Below, piece after piece: positions 16,636 through 24,074 of a DNA stretch of 64,000 bases. The stretch is taken from NCBI GenBank assembly GCA_041753515.1, contig JBGSUE010000040.1:1-64000 (forward strand). Direction: 5' to 3'. Position 1 is the stretch's first letter, and every line of letters begins with the position of its first letter. Made by a program: the position numbers and the translations under genes. The stretch comes from JBGSUE01 sp041753515. Its GTDB lineage: Bacteria; Patescibacteriota; Microgenomatia; UBA10105; UBA927. A model generated the notes under the pieces. The model was not told the DNA's origin. It saw only the letters and a list, made by a program, of their open reading frames with translations, and did no database searches.

Positions 16636-17784
16636 TTATTGAAGTTTTTTCAGTATCCGGACAGCGTGGGTATTGATATATTCCAACTGCAATTCTGTCA
16701 TCCCTGCAAATATAGGCAAACGCACAATTGTGGCTGCAACATCATCTGTCATGGGCAGCTTCCTTTTAGCTCCACCCAGCTTTTTTCCCATCGGAGACGA
16801 ATGAAGAGGTACATAATGCATAGAAACCTCTATGCCTTTTTCTCTCATACCGGCAATAAAATTTTTACATCTATCCGCTGAGTCGAATTTTAAAGCATAG
16901 ATATGCCAATTCGGTTCTATCATTTCAGGCGGTACACATGGAAGTTGAACGAATTCAAACTGTAAAATTTCTTGTGTATACATATCTGCTATAGACTTTC
17001 TTAACAGATTTATTTCTTTAATCTGATCAATTTGTGTGTTCACAAGGGTTGCAAGCAGATCGGTGAGCATATAGCTCGATCCTTCCCCTACCCACCGGTA
17101 TATAGACACTTTTCCGGCAAGAAATGCTGCCCTGTCTGTGCCGATTGCACGCAGTATTTCAAGCTTGTCAAAAAGATCGTCATTATTTGTCACAAGCGCA
17201 CCACCCTCTCCCGCTGCTACATTTTTCGTGCCATGAAAGCTGAACGCTCCCGCATTCCCTAAAGTCCCAAGATGCCTCTTCTTACCCCGATATCTCATAT
17301 ATGAACCAATGCAGTGGGCTGCATCCTCTACAAGCCACAGATTGTGCGCTTTGGCAAGCTGTATAAGGTCTAAAAATCCTTTTCCTGCCATACCGGCGTA
17401 GTGGACCGTTATGATGCCGACGGTTTTTTTTGATATCACCCTCTCTACATCTCTCGGGTCAAGGCAATATGTCGCGGGATCAATATCCGCAAATACCGGC
17501 CTGGCGCCTTTTATCATTGCAGCAGTAGCTGTGGATGCGAGCGTAAAACTCGGTACAATCACCTCATCACCGGCTTTTGCACCCAACGCCCAGACCGCCA
17601 TGTCCATCGCACTTGTTGCCGACGTTACCGGCAATGCATGTGTAGCGCCAGTGAGTAATGATAGTTTGTTGCGCAGAATTTGACTTTCTGGCCCGTCCGC
17701 CACACCACTACCTTCCCGCATTGCGCGGATTATCGCCTTCTCTTCTTTCTGTCCCCAATATGGCTTGTGCAAAGGAATATGCAT
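16636..17784 (-). CDS. DegT/DnrJ/EryC1-family PLP aminotransferase
   Basis: 382 aa, the normal length. D154 (LVEDAAHCIG) stacks under the PLP ring and K187 in SFHGTKNVAAGEGG forms the Schiff base. These enzymes transaminate keto-sugars on nucleotides to make amino sugars for surface glycans. The N-terminus MHIPLHKPYWG and the C-terminal MHYVPLHSSPMG are typical. It is followed without a gap by a GT2. Upstream lies an AT-rich interspersed repeat and the acetyltransferase gene, so an N-acetylated amino sugar is a reasonable product of this trio. The substrate is not determined. Confidence 0.93.
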   Translation of the reverse strand: MHIPLHKPYWGQKEEKAIIRAMREGSGVADGPESQILRNKLSLLTGATHALPVTSATSAMDMAVWALGAKAGDEVIVPSFTLASTATAAMIKGARPVFADIDPATYCLDPRDVERVISKKTVGIITVHYAGMAGKGFLDLIQLAKAHNLWLVEDAAHCIGSYMRYRGKKRHLGTLGNAGAFSFHGTKNVAAGEGGALVTNNDDLFDKLEILRAIGTDRAAFLAGKVSIYRWVGEGSSYMLTDLLATLVNTQIDQIKEINLLRKSIADMYTQEILQFEFVQLPCVPPEMIEPNWHIYALKFDSADRCKNFIAGMREKGIEVSMHYVPLHSSPMGKKLGGAKRKLPMTDDVAATIVRLPIFAGMTELQLEYINTHAVRILKKLQ

Positions 17785-17880
17785 ATCAATTATGAATTAA
17801 TAATTACGAATGACGAATTTAATAAGGTAAATATTGCACATATCAATTCATAATTCATAATTCGTAATTCATAATTTCTT
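17785..17880. repeat. AT-rich interspersed repeat (AATTCGTAATTCATAATT family)
   Basis: Two clusters of imperfect, alternating ATTATGAATTA and AATTCGTAATTCATAATT units. It fills the gap between the acetyltransferase and DegT genes, and the acetyltransferase stop codon lies inside it. Related copies lie near 18546, 30092, 44576 and 48054. Confidence 0.75.
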
Positions 17881-18405
17881 AATCGTTCTAGCCGGAACTC
17901 CTGCAACAACTGTTTTATCAGGAACATTTTTCGTAACAACCGCTCCTGCTCCAACCACCGCGTTTTCACCCACTTTGACTCCGGGCAAGATGATTGCACC
18001 TGTTCCGGTATACGACCCTTTTTTAAATACAACTCCATCTTCTTTTGTGGGATATGAATCCTGAAGCGGATGGTCCGCATACCCGACGTTGATATGCGAT
18101 ACGACGCTCGTCCGGTTTGAAAGTGTCACATCGTCCCCAATCTCTATACCGCCCCGCACATCCAGCATAACCTCATCACCTACAAAACACCTGTCGCCTA
18201 TCGTTAAACGCGAAAAACCGTAATGATAAAGATTGGCAAGCGTAATATTGCCGATAATGGTATCGCGTCCGATCCGTGCGCCAAAAAGGCTCATAAGCAA
18301 TACCCTGCTTTGGGGCAAAATACATAAATGGAGAATTTTGACTATTACACCATAAAAAACAAACTTAATAGCCTTCGCAAAACCAATGCTTTGAAGAGCC
18401 TTCAT
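17869..18405 (-). CDS. Hexapeptide-repeat acyltransferase (LbetaH family)
   Basis: 178 aa. A hydrophobic N-terminal helix (about 10-32) is followed by left-handed beta-helix hexapeptide repeats (about 45-170), ending in the family signature GVKVGENAVVGAGAVVTKNVPDKTVVAGVPARTIKKL. A His after the VVSHINVGYADHPLQ loop is the likely catalytic base. Such enzymes transfer acetyl or other acyl groups from CoA to sugars. A TATAAT box ends 8 nt before the ATG. The stop codon lies in an AT-rich interspersed repeat, so the last codons may have been altered by its arrival. Confidence 0.9.
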   Translation of the reverse strand: MKALQSIGFAKAIKFVFYGVIVKILHLCILPQSRVLLMSLFGARIGRDTIIGNITLANLYHYGFSRLTIGDRCFVGDEVMLDVRGGIEIGDDVTLSNRTSVVSHINVGYADHPLQDSYPTKEDGVVFKKGSYTGTGAIILPGVKVGENAVVGAGAVVTKNVPDKTVVAGVPARTIKKL

Positions 18406-18430
18406 ACATACGTATTATATACCCATCTTA

Positions 18431-18537
18431 CTCAGGTTTGCAGCTCCGATGGAGCAAAAAGCTGATTACCTGCCTGCCGGCAGGCAGGGATGGGTGGATA
18501 CTAAAAAACTGCATACATACCTGAGTTTTTTTAGTAT
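18431..18537. terminator. Hairpin-rich intergenic region, likely bidirectional terminator
   Basis: ATACTAAAAAACT (18498-18510) pairs with AGTTTTTTTAGTAT (18524-18537), leaving a 13-nt loop. The palindrome CCTGCCTGCCGGCAGGCAGG ends near 18487. ACTCAGGT near 18431 can also pair with ACCTGAGT near 18518. The A/T runs inside the stem would suit termination in either direction between the two minus-strand genes. Confidence 0.5.
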
Positions 18538-18545
18538 ACATGTTT

Positions 18546-18577
18546 TCAATTCGTAATTCGTAATTCATAATTGTTAA
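18546..18577. repeat. AT-rich interspersed repeat (AATTCGTAATTC family)
   Basis: Contains TTCGTAATTCGTAATTCATAATTG and abuts the stop codon of the GT2 gene ending at 18574. Confidence 0.7.
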
Positions 18578-19326
18578 TTTTCTCTTACTTCACCCTGTTT
18601 TGTAATCAACCGGCGCCACAGACCAAAAAGACTTTGCATATAATCAATCGTATCAGGTATCAGATTCACGGTCGAGCGTTTATCGATCCTGCGCAGGAAT
18701 AAAACCGGCACTTCCCTGATGCGAAGATTCGCAGCTCTGGCAAACACCATAATCTCCGTATCCCAAAACCAGTGTGCATGCCGGGTTTTCGTCAGAACCG
18801 GCAAGATTTTTTTCCTGTTGAAGAATTTATAACCGCTTTCCGTATCCATTTTATTGGTTCCCACCATCTTGTCTGAAAGATACCGGTATCCGACGCTCGC
18901 AATTTCGCGGATGATCGAATGGATATTCGTACGGTATACCCGTGTTCCGATCACTACATCTGCGTCATCATTCATGATGATACGGACAATCTGTGGGATA
19001 TAAACAGGCGATACTTCAAGATCGATATCGATATATCCTGCAACTGTTGCGCGCGAAGCCCTGATACCATCCATGACTGTTCTTCCCCGCCCCATGTTTT
19101 TTTTGTGGAAAAGTGCTTTCCAGTTTTTATGGATTTTGAGCTCATGCCTGATAAGTTCAGGAGTGGAATCAGTTGAGGCATCGTCCACAAATATGATCTG
19201 CCACCTGAATCCTACATCGGATAAAACGCTTTCGATCGTCCGGACACTCTGGACAAAATGTCCTTCCTCGTGATATGTGGGAAGAATGAGGGAAAAATCG
19301 AACCGCGTGGACCGTTTTTTCTTCAT
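18574..19326 (-). CDS. GT2 glycosyltransferase, dolichyl-phosphate-sugar synthase-like
   Basis: 250 aa without membrane helices. FSLILPTYHEEGHF and IIFVDDASTDST bind the nucleotide. KKNMGRGRTVMDGI and YIDIDLEVS (DxD motif) complete the GT-A core, and GYKFFNRKKILPVL with HWFWDTEIM is the usual second half. DPM1/DPG-like enzymes join a nucleotide sugar to polyprenyl phosphate on the cytoplasmic side and so supply donors to GT-C membrane enzymes; such a GT-C gene is next upstream. A REP-like repeat separates the two. Sugar specificity cannot be read from the sequence. Confidence 0.9.
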   Translation of the reverse strand: MKKKRSTRFDFSLILPTYHEEGHFVQSVRTIESVLSDVGFRWQIIFVDDASTDSTPELIRHELKIHKNWKALFHKKNMGRGRTVMDGIRASRATVAGYIDIDLEVSPVYIPQIVRIIMNDDADVVIGTRVYRTNIHSIIREIASVGYRYLSDKMVGTNKMDTESGYKFFNRKKILPVLTKTRHAHWFWDTEIMVFARAANLRIREVPVLFLRRIDKRSTVNLIPDTIDYMQSLFGLWRRLITKQGEVREN

Positions 19327-19384
19327 ATAATAGCTTTCTATGGTACTCTAAAAACCTATAATATGCAATTTCTTTATCATTGCC

Positions 19385-19467
19385 TGTCATTCTGAGCCCC
19401 CGAGCACTAGAGGCGAAGAATCTCATCATGTCCAATAAATAGATTCTTCACTTCGTTCAGAATGACT
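19385..19467. repeat. REP-like repeat, TCTGA type
   Basis: Starts TGTCATTCTGAG and ends TTCAGAATGACT. It fills the gap between the GT2 and GT-C genes. Confidence 0.75.
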
Positions 19468-20881
19468 ATAATCGTTTCAACAATGTCTCATCACCATCGA
19501 CGGGTTCATAGCGTGCGTAAATATACTGCTGCCATGCCCATGGAAGCGTACTCACCCTTTTCAAACCACTCTGATAAATATACGGGACACGATTTTCCTC
19601 AAGAATACGGGGCAAATCCGGCAAAGGACGGGAGAGATATCCGGCAAACTGCCCGAACGGGATACAGCAGGCATAATACGCGTCCGGGTTGTACAGAAAT
19701 ACACCTGTTAGATCCAAAATCTGCTCGTCTTTTGGTACGTCTCTGTAATATTCTTCCACCTGTTTGATAAAATCAGCATTGGTCCAGGCTTGTTTCGGAA
19801 TTGTTACCTCATTAAAAACTGATACCAAAAACAACGCGAGAACGGCAAAAAGTGGTAAAAATATTATTTTTGGTATACGGATACTCAGATACAAAACAAA
19901 ATCGGCAGCATACCACGCGATAAACACACCTATCGGGATTAAATACTGGGCATGTTTGAGAGGTGCAAACTGGACAAAAAAGATGATTTGTGCCCACATC
20001 TGAAGGCTGATAAGTACTTCCGATTTCGATTTTGCCGATATCAGGCGATAGACGGAAAAGAGAAGGGCAAGTACCCATATGCTGTGATTGACAAGTAGCC
20101 CCCTGTTCCACCCGTCCACGCCATAATAGATACTGTTGGGATAAAAAAACAGGTCCTGCATCATGATAAACGTCTGACTTATTTTGTTGGCTTCAACCGG
20201 TAACTTGAACAGTGAATAAAATACCAATGGAAAATTTCCAAGCGTTAAAACCCAAATCCCAAATACTGCCATCGGAATCGTCATGCCCATTATGAAAGGT
20301 TTCAGTTTCCTGCTCAATACTGCCATACCAAATCCTATGGCAATATTAGGCACCATTTTGGGCAAAACCAGATACGACAGAGCATACAACGCCCCCGACA
20401 CCATATGTTTCTTTTTTATCTGAAAATAGATAGCAGCCAATAAAAGAAGTGTTGCCAGGTTATCCGGCCGGATTTCCAGATACTTGTCAAACGGAAGAGG
20501 CAGAAATGCCAGAAGTGCGGCGGCAAGAACAGCTCCCCAGACACTTTTTCTCACCTCCCAAAAAATCATACCGGACATGACACACATCATGGCAAATATC
20601 CAGAACGTCATGATCCGTGCCGTGATGAAAGGCTGGACTGTTCCCCATCCGGGCACGAGAGCAGAAATCAGGCTTACGGCATATCCGGGTGGAAAAAACG
20701 TGAGGAATTCGATATACGGTTTTTTTCCCTCCATCATTTTTGCAGCCCAGTGGAGGTGCGCAAACTCATCGGCATCAAAATAACGTGTCAAACCCAAACG
20801 GTAATGATACGAGAGAAAGTACAGAAAAAGAAATCCAGTAGCGACGAATAGTATTATCCGGTATATCTGTGTGGATTTCAT
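19466..20881 (-). CDS. GT-C membrane glycosyltransferase (PMT_2/ArnT-like)
   Basis: 471 aa from the ATG at 20881. The open frame extends 79 codons further upstream, but TATCAT ends exactly 6 nt before this ATG and the first membrane helix follows at once (IYRIILFVATGFLFLYFL). About ten membrane segments. The first outer loop holds acidic residues in TRYFDADEFAHLHWAAKMMEGKKPYIEF and FFPPGYAV, the pattern of PMT/ArnT enzymes, whose Asp acts as catalytic base. A C-terminal extracytoplasmic part carries NPDAYYACCIPFGQFAGYLS. Donor is expected to be a polyprenyl-phosphate sugar; the acceptor is unknown. Confidence 0.85.
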   Translation of the reverse strand: MKSTQIYRIILFVATGFLFLYFLSYHYRLGLTRYFDADEFAHLHWAAKMMEGKKPYIEFLTFFPPGYAVSLISALVPGWGTVQPFITARIMTFWIFAMMCVMSGMIFWEVRKSVWGAVLAAALLAFLPLPFDKYLEIRPDNLATLLLLAAIYFQIKKKHMVSGALYALSYLVLPKMVPNIAIGFGMAVLSRKLKPFIMGMTIPMAVFGIWVLTLGNFPLVFYSLFKLPVEANKISQTFIMMQDLFFYPNSIYYGVDGWNRGLLVNHSIWVLALLFSVYRLISAKSKSEVLISLQMWAQIIFFVQFAPLKHAQYLIPIGVFIAWYAADFVLYLSIRIPKIIFLPLFAVLALFLVSVFNEVTIPKQAWTNADFIKQVEEYYRDVPKDEQILDLTGVFLYNPDAYYACCIPFGQFAGYLSRPLPDLPRILEENRVPYIYQSGLKRVSTLPWAWQQYIYARYEPVDGDETLLKRL

Positions 20882-20900
20882 AGATAGATGATACCGGAGT

Positions 20901-21353
20901 GTGCTATACTTTTCCAGCTTGTCCAAAGGTCGAACCGTCGACGCCCTTTTACATCCCCCAGAATGGAGAAAAAATGAAAACATCGAGTTGTTCGTACTGA
21001 GAATTGCAGAATGGGCACTCATCGCCCTGTCCGTAACCGGCACACTGCTGGGCGCAGCAACACTGTTCTCGCCCCAATCGGCGCCATGGGGTCCGATCAC
21101 TGTCATCACCGGACTCATTCTGAATACGGTATTGGTGATTCATGCATGGCGCGCAAAGAGAGAACCTGTCCGGCAGTTTCATCCGTACCTATATCTGGTA
21201 GCCGTGATCCTCTTTTGCGTATTCGTCGGCTATTGGATTCTCACAGGGCTGATGGGTGAAGCGCTCTTCTCATACATGACGTTAGTATTGGCGATGGCGC
21301 TTCATGTCATCCGGCTGTCCACACCCCGGCTCAGAGCCCACTGGGCAAATTGA
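20901..21353 (+). CDS. Small four-helix membrane protein, unknown function
   Basis: Up to 150 aa. Possible starts are GTG at 20901 and TTG at 20919; TATACT ends 8 nt before the TTG, which favours it. Four hydrophobic segments: AEWALIALSVTGTLLGAATLF, ITVITGLILNTVLVIHAW, YLYLVAVILFCVFVGYWIL and SYMTLVLAMALHVIRL. A basic HAWRAKREPVRQFHP loop joins the second and third. No family is recognised. It is divergent from the GT-C gene with overlapping promoter space and is followed by two strong hairpins, the second a clear intrinsic terminator. It therefore appears to be its own transcription unit. Confidence 0.6.
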   Translation: MLYFSSLSKGRTVDALLHPPEWRKNENIELFVLRIAEWALIALSVTGTLLGAATLFSPQSAPWGPITVITGLILNTVLVIHAWRAKREPVRQFHPYLYLVAVILFCVFVGYWILTGLMGEALFSYMTLVLAMALHVIRLSTPRLRAHWAN

Positions 21354-21418
21354 TTAGAAATTGGTGTGATCTGCCCATGCGATGGTTTTTTCAACAGAAA
21401 AAATTGGGGAATAAAATC

Positions 21419-21468
21419 GTGTGGGTATTTTTCAGGTTTTTTAATAAATGCCTGAAATATTCCCACAC
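21419..21468. other. Long hairpin (18-bp stem)
   Basis: GTGTGGG (21419-21425) pairs with CCCACAC (21462-21468), and TTCAGG (21431-21436) with CCTGAA (21451-21456). Together they give an 18-bp stem with two mismatches and a 14-nt loop. It precedes the terminator that follows. Confidence 0.6.
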
Positions 21469-21480
21469 GGATTCATCAAA

Positions 21481-21540
21481 ATAAAATCCCTTCCGTTCAG
21501 GCAATAAGCTTGAGAAGAAGGGGTTTTATTTTTATTTCTC
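21481..21540 (+). terminator. Intrinsic terminator
   Basis: ATAAAATCCCTT (21481-21492) pairs with AAGGGGTTTTAT (21518-21529), with one G-T pair, and is followed by TTTTATTT. It ends the transcript of the small membrane protein. Confidence 0.75.
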
Positions 21541-21542
21541 TC

Positions 21543-21568
21543 CTCCTCATACATCGATGTATTGGGAG
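21543..21568. repeat. Left flanking palindrome of the kinase-like pair
   Basis: Imperfect palindrome centred on ATACATCGATGTAT with CTCC and GGAG arms. It closely matches the palindrome at 23228-23255 on the other side of the two-gene module. Confidence 0.7.
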
Positions 21569-21596
21569 TAAATTCAACTGAATGAAGATTTAAAGT

Positions 21597-21625
21597 TTGT
21601 CTCCATACTCACAATTACATATAAT
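21597..21625 (+). promoter_or_regulatory. Promoter TTGTCT-17-TATAAT
   Basis: TTGTCT at 21597-21602, a 17-nt spacer and TATAAT at 21620-21625, then 12 nt to the ATG at 21638. The expected leader is about 6 nt. Confidence 0.6.
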
Positions 21626-21637
21626 AGTTTTCAACAT

Positions 21638-22531
21638 ATGCCTGAAATATCACCGCAAACACAACAACTTCTGAAGGAATACACCGGCGGCATACCCAGG
21701 GATTCAAAAATTATCTCCGATAACAGCGCCACAGGTATCATCTCGGTATTGGAATACACATCCGGTAAACTTGCCGTAAAAAAAGCAAAAGAGCCTGATT
21801 TGCCAACCCGGGATGAAAATAGAATACTTGTAAGACGGGAAGCAAAAAATCTCGACGCAATATCCACAACCAAATATGCAAAAAATGTTCCATACGTTGC
21901 CGATGTGAAAGACGATGAAAAAGGCGTGAGTATTGTTATGGAGTATCTGGATGGTTATAAGAATCTGGATGAACAGATCAACTCCTATCCCCCCCTTGAA
22001 CAACTGCAGATACTTTCACAAGCCAAACAGATCCTGGATGGTATTCAGGCTGATGCCCACATCACTCACCTTGATTTTAGCTTCGGCAATATTATGGTGA
22101 AGGGCCTCGGAAAAAACCTGAAATTAAAGATAATTGATTGGGCCCAGGCAGTACCCAATGGTAATAATAAGCAACTCATTCAATCAGAACAGTATTTCCT
22201 GTCATCAATGAACAAAATTATTCGAGGTGAACCCATACTCAGCGAAAAAATCCGCACCCTCACCACAGACCTGGAGACTATGACCCCTGAATCAGCAAAA
22301 AAGGCTGTCAACAGCTTCCTTGATCAAGCCAGACAACGGTACGCAACATATGCAACTCATGAACAATCCCGAAAGTTCAATCTGGACGTGATTGACAGCA
22401 TCAGTATTTACAACAAATTGACACCAAAAGACACAGTGCAGAAGATTCTGGAATCCATTGAGCAAAAAACTGGAGAATATACAACAATTCCTGTATTTTA
22501 CGAAAAAGAGCCTATTCCTGGCTGGACATGA
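21638..22531 (+). CDS. Protein-kinase-like protein (APH/Rio-type fold)
   Basis: 297 aa, no membrane segment. Kinase signatures are visible in order: K48 in KLAVKKAKEP (ATP lysine), E68 in RREAKNL (helix C), hinge VSIVMEYLDGYKNL (98-110), catalytic loop HLDFSFGN (D146, N151) and IIDWAQA (D167, in place of DFG). All key residues are present, so it may be active. The HLD..FGN and IDW forms resemble aminoglycoside-phosphotransferase and Rio-type kinases. The C-terminal 100 residues are helical and unrecognised. Its stop overlaps the ATG of the next gene (ATGA), which encodes another kinase-like lobe. The pair is flanked by matching palindromes and sits beside a toxin-antitoxin pair. Substrate unknown. 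Confidence 0.7.
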   Translation: MPEISPQTQQLLKEYTGGIPRDSKIISDNSATGIISVLEYTSGKLAVKKAKEPDLPTRDENRILVRREAKNLDAISTTKYAKNVPYVADVKDDEKGVSIVMEYLDGYKNLDEQINSYPPLEQLQILSQAKQILDGIQADAHITHLDFSFGNIMVKGLGKNLKLKIIDWAQAVPNGNNKQLIQSEQYFLSSMNKIIRGEPILSEKIRTLTTDLETMTPESAKKAVNSFLDQARQRYATYATHEQSRKFNLDVIDSISIYNKLTPKDTVQKILESIEQKTGEYTTIPVFYEKEPIPGWT

Positions 22532-23214
22532 TGAGTGCTTCTGATCGTTTAAAACTGCTGGACGATATGGCCGGTGCTATGCAGGATATTCACGATAACG
22601 GATTCGGATTTGAAGATTTCGGCATGCACCGTTTTGTCATTGAAATACCAAAAAAAGAGCAGGGAACGGTACAGACACATCTTATCGATTATTCCGGCGC
22701 TATCCATCATCCATCCGAAGAAATCCTTGCAGATTCCCAATCATACCTCCGCCACACAGCATTCCATATCCTGACTCGTTCGGCAAACCACATTCCTCCG
22801 GAAACATTTCGGGAAGTGGCTTTGATATTCGATGAACAGATTCCGTACAGGGATGCACTGGCACGCATACGCAAAGCAATCCAAACTGACCGTACTCATA
22901 CATACTGGGAAAAAGACGATCCCGATCCCATACCGATATCCTTTCTAGACAAGGCATATAATCTGCAGGATTTACACAGAAATGGATTTATCTATCCACA
23001 CTACCTTCGCAAAGAGACTTTTGCAGGAGGTCCATACGCATATGACGATACACTCCCGTCGCCCAGCTTGGAATCAATTAAAGAAACGAATCTTGAGGAT
23101 TTAGGATATTTTACGATATCAGAAATCAAAAACAGCCCTGTTATTAACCCTAAACTCGCAGACTGGGCAGTACAGCACGTCTACGGTGAATCACACACCT
23201 ACTGGCCTGTTTAA
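22528..23214 (+). CDS. Kinase C-lobe-like protein, partner of the upstream kinase
   Basis: 228 aa. It begins in what looks like the middle of a kinase fold: MQDIHDNGFGFEDFGMHRFVI resembles a catalytic loop (D30, followed by H34 where Asn is usual), and HLIDYSGAIH (D54) resembles the metal-binding IDY/DFG motif. There is no N-lobe lysine or glycine loop. The rest is unrecognised, ending in HVYGESHTYWPV. The 4-nt overlap with the upstream kinase implies coupled translation and probably a complex. It could be a pseudokinase or the second half of a split enzyme. Family membership is an inference from short motifs. Confidence 0.55.
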   Translation: MMSASDRLKLLDDMAGAMQDIHDNGFGFEDFGMHRFVIEIPKKEQGTVQTHLIDYSGAIHHPSEEILADSQSYLRHTAFHILTRSANHIPPETFREVALIFDEQIPYRDALARIRKAIQTDRTHTYWEKDDPDPIPISFLDKAYNLQDLHRNGFIYPHYLRKETFAGGPYAYDDTLPSPSLESIKETNLEDLGYFTISEIKNSPVINPKLADWAVQHVYGESHTYWPV

Positions 23215-23227
23215 CACTCTTTCATCT

Positions 23228-23255
23228 ACTCCCAATACATCGATGTATAGGGAGT
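23228..23255. repeat. Right flanking palindrome of the kinase-like pair
   Basis: 28-bp palindrome with one mismatched pair: ACTCCC and GGGAGT arms around ATACATCGATGTAT. It lies 13 nt after the stop at 23214 and matches the left copy at 21543-21568. Confidence 0.75.
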
Positions 23256-23290
23256 TAATTATCCACTAATCTATAATCTGTACAGAATAC

Positions 23291-23319
23291 TTGACAAAAT
23301 AATGTACGTTTTGTATACT
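23291..23319 (+). promoter_or_regulatory. Consensus promoter of the Phd/PIN pair
   Basis: TTGACA at 23291-23296, 17-nt spacer, TATACT at 23314-23319, then 8 nt to the ATG at 23328. The leader would be about 2 nt. Confidence 0.8.
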
Positions 23320-23327
23320 CTATTCAT

Positions 23328-23600
23328 ATGCAGCTCCAACCATCCCAATTCATTCCGATAACCGAAGCAAGAACGAGAATTTCTGAACTTACAAAATCCG
23401 TTGAAGGAGACACGTATGTTGTACTGACAAAAGGTGGGAAACCCAAAGCTGCACTGGTTGATATTGCCTATTTACAACGTTTGCAGAATGATCTCTCCAA
23501 ACTCTATAAAAAAACTTATATCGACCCAGTACTTCTTCCGATTACCCGTCAATTTTCCGATAGTGAAATACAAGAGTGGGAAAAAGAGGATCAGCTATAA
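23328..23600 (+). CDS. Phd/YefM-type antitoxin
   Basis: 90 aa. The Phd/YefM fold is clear: ITEARTRISELTKSVEGDTYVVLTKGGKPKAALVDIAYLQRL, with the usual conserved Ala-Arg near the start and the GKP-x-AL strand. The C-terminal region (about 60-90) would neutralise the toxin. Such proteins bind their own promoter as dimers and repress the operon; the TTGACA/TATACT promoter just upstream is the likely target. The toxin gene starts 6 nt after the stop. The antitoxin-first order is usual for type II systems. Confidence 0.9.
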   Translation: MQLQPSQFIPITEARTRISELTKSVEGDTYVVLTKGGKPKAALVDIAYLQRLQNDLSKLYKKTYIDPVLLPITRQFSDSEIQEWEKEDQL

Positions 23601-23606
23601 AAATGT

Positions 23607-24074
23607 ATGAAACAGGCGTTTCTCGATTCAAGCGTCCTGTTTACAGCCGTCAACTCCCCAACCGGCGGATCAGCCAAACTGTTTACTCTCCCAATTCAGC
23701 TTGTCACATCAACGTTTGTGTTGACAGAAGTCGAACGAAATGTCCGGGAAAAACTGCTCTCTCATCATCTGGACCGGTATTTCATACTTGTTAAACAAAT
23801 GAAGATCGTGGAGGGTAAATCGGATACTAAACTGATTGAAAAAGCCAAAAAAGTCATTGTCGAAAAAGACTCACTTGTTCTTGCAGATGCCAAACTGTCA
23901 CATGCTGAGTATCTGATCACTCTGGATCTCAAGTACTTCTTCACTCCACAAGCCCAAAAATTTCTCAAACCCACCCTCATCCTCACCCCAAAATGCTCAT
24001 TGAAAAAATTTCCTGACTGTTTTAACGACCGTTTCGGTTTCGGAGTCAGTCAGTTCAGGAAACAGCGGCAGTGA
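23607..24074 (+). CDS. PIN-domain toxin (VapC-like)
   Basis: 155 aa. The PIN fold begins FLDSSVLFTAVNS (first acidic residue D7), then TEVERNVREKL (conserved Glu) and DSLVLADAKLSHAEYLITLDLKYF (late acidic residues). PIN toxins are Mg-dependent ribonucleases, usually cutting tRNA or rRNA. The expected domain ends near PTLILTPKC (about residue 130). The last 25 residues are read from the antisense strand of the convergent DegT gene, overlapping it by 78 bp, so the C-terminus may be a recent extension. Paired with the Phd-type antitoxin in one operon. Confidence 0.88.
   Translation: MKQAFLDSSVLFTAVNSPTGGSAKLFTLPIQLVTSTFVLTEVERNVREKLLSHHLDRYFILVKQMKIVEGKSDTKLIEKAKKVIVEKDSLVLADAKLSHAEYLITLDLKYFFTPQAQKFLKPTLILTPKCSLKKFPDCFNDRFGFGVSQFRKQRQ

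Noticed and set aside
21543..23255. Insertion sequence or integron cassette around the kinase-like pair
   Set aside because: No transposase or integrase, no target duplications and no attC-like fold were seen. The palindromes are reported only as flanking repeats.
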